Shown here piece after piece: positions 5,319 through 5,795 of a stretch of DNA of 5,795 bases. Origin of the DNA: Microbacterium sp. (lineage in GTDB: Bacteria > Actinomycetota > Actinomycetes > Actinomycetales > Microbacteriaceae); NCBI GenBank assembly GCA_003476465.1, contig DMUE01000002.1, positions 1 through 5,795 of the forward strand, read 5' to 3'. Position numbers and translations under genes: made by a program. The notes under the pieces are model-generated. The model did no database searches and was not told the origin of the DNA. It was given only the letters and a program-made list of their open reading frames with translations. How positions within the stretch are numbered: position 1 is the first letter of the stretch; each line of letters starts with the position of its first letter.

Positions 5319-5795
5319 TCAGGATGTGGCCGAGTCGAGGATGGCGTCTTCGGCGTCTGAGTCCGCGTCCCGGCGGCGCTTGCTCGGACGCGGAGGGGAG
5401 CCGAGCGGTTCGGCTCCGTCACGCACAGCGATCGCCTCTCTTCGGGCGTCCTCGGCATCCTCGGCATCCTCCCGCCGCTGCACGATCTCTGTTCTGATCA
5501 CGTAGCCGATGAAGATGAAGCCCATAATCGCGAAGAGGATCCATTGGATCGCATAGGACAGGAACGGGCCCGGATCCTCTGTGGGTGAGGCCAGTTCGGT
5601 GGGCCTCGTCGCCGGGGAGGGGTCTTCGGACACCATGAGCCCGTATGCCGCCGTGATCGTCTCAGAACCGGTCACTTCGGCCATACCCGAAAGGTCTATG
5701 GTCGGCACCTGCCCCTGGGGGGCACCCCGACCGGAGGCGGGTGCCATCTCGCTGGGCCGGAGGCGCGCCGTCACGGTGACCACGCCCGCCGGTGG
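5319..5795 (-). CDS. SURF1-family cytochrome oxidase biogenesis protein (C-terminal part, partial)
   Basis: The minus-strand frame is open through the right edge of the window and ends at the TGA complementary to 5319-5321. The visible 158 residues begin PPAGVVTVTARLRPSE, the SURF1 'v.v.G.l.p.E' strand, so the GTG at 5783 is probably an internal Val and the true start lies outside the window. A second hallmark is GPFLSYAIQWILFAIMGF, the conserved HLSYAIQW-like entry into the C-terminal transmembrane helix (nucleotides about 5496-5564). SURF1 proteins are cytoplasmic-membrane proteins with two helices that assist assembly of aa3-type cytochrome c oxidase, probably heme a delivery. After the helix there is a long charged tail of about 57 residues containing EDAEDAEDA, a PPRPSKRRR basic patch and an acidic end. 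By topology the tail should face the cytoplasm. The gene converges with the ABC-F gene with a 24-base gap. Family assignment is good; the length and start are not visible. Confidence 0.88.
   Translation of the reverse strand, partial: PPAGVVTVTARLRPSEMAPASGRGAPQGQVPTIDLSGMAEVTGSETITAAYGLMVSEDPSPATRPTELASPTEDPGPFLSYAIQWILFAIMGFIFIGYVIRTEIVQRREDAEDAEDARREAIAVRDGAEPLGSPPRPSKRRRDADSDAEDAILDSATS
5449..5471 (-). repeat. Short 9-bp tandem repeat within the SURF1 tail (about 2.5 copies)
   Basis: On the plus strand the unit TCCTCGGCA occurs twice exactly (5449-5457 and 5458-5466), followed by a partial copy TCCTC (5467-5471). The period is three codons, so copy-number change by slippage would keep the frame. 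On the coding strand it encodes the EDA repeats in the charged SURF1 tail. Confidence 0.75.

Noticed and set aside
5290..5323. Possible bidirectional terminator between the ABC-F and SURF1 genes
   Set aside because: There is a weak dyad (CCTGA at 5290-5294 with TCAGG at 5319-5323) and a small bulged GAA/CCC hairpin (5304-5320), but no T-tract on either side. The position suits a terminator; the structure is too weak to annotate.

Overview
The window is GC-rich DNA in which third codon positions are dominated by G and C. It has SD-poor or leaderless starts, GTG start codons and tightly packed genes. Together with the gene content this points to a high-GC actinobacterium. By recall of protein similarity, not a search, the closest fit is Microbacteriaceae, for example Microbacterium. 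No rRNA, tRNA, CRISPR array, insertion sequence, phage gene or attachment site is visible. No stretch longer than about 125 bases lacks a gene.

Positions 1-1678 (+) are the distal part of a SUF iron-sulfur cluster assembly operon. It holds the C-terminal end of sufD, a small Rieske ferredoxin-like gene overlapping it by 4 bases, the sufC ATPase, and a SufT/DUF59-type metal-sulfur cluster assembly factor. SufC powers the SufB-SufD scaffold, the DUF59 protein is thought to help mature or deliver clusters, and the Rieske-like protein is a potential client or electron-transfer partner. Positions 1710-2891 (+) encode a MalY/PatB-type PLP enzyme, probably a cystathionine beta-lyase, so the sulfur theme continues.

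Positions 2933-3571 (-) encode BioY, the biotin-binding membrane protein of an ECF-type transporter. It converges on the PLP enzyme gene. It diverges from a two-domain ABC-F ATPase (3696-5294, +), which is a ribosome-associated type of ATPase and not the energising partner of BioY. The bioY/ABC-F intergenic region is the most structured non-coding DNA here. It has two -10 elements overlapping on opposite strands and, beside them, a 23-bp imperfect palindrome. The right edge (5319-5795, -) is the C-terminal part of a SURF1-family cytochrome oxidase assembly protein with a long charged tail; the gene runs out of the window.

The gene content is ordinary actinobacterial core genome, and I found no evidence for a previously undescribed multi-gene system. 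The points worth a second look are regulatory: two apparent leaderless promoters (one using the sufC stop codon as part of its -10), the symmetric divergent promoter with its neighbouring palindrome, and the Rieske gene embedded in the SUF operon.
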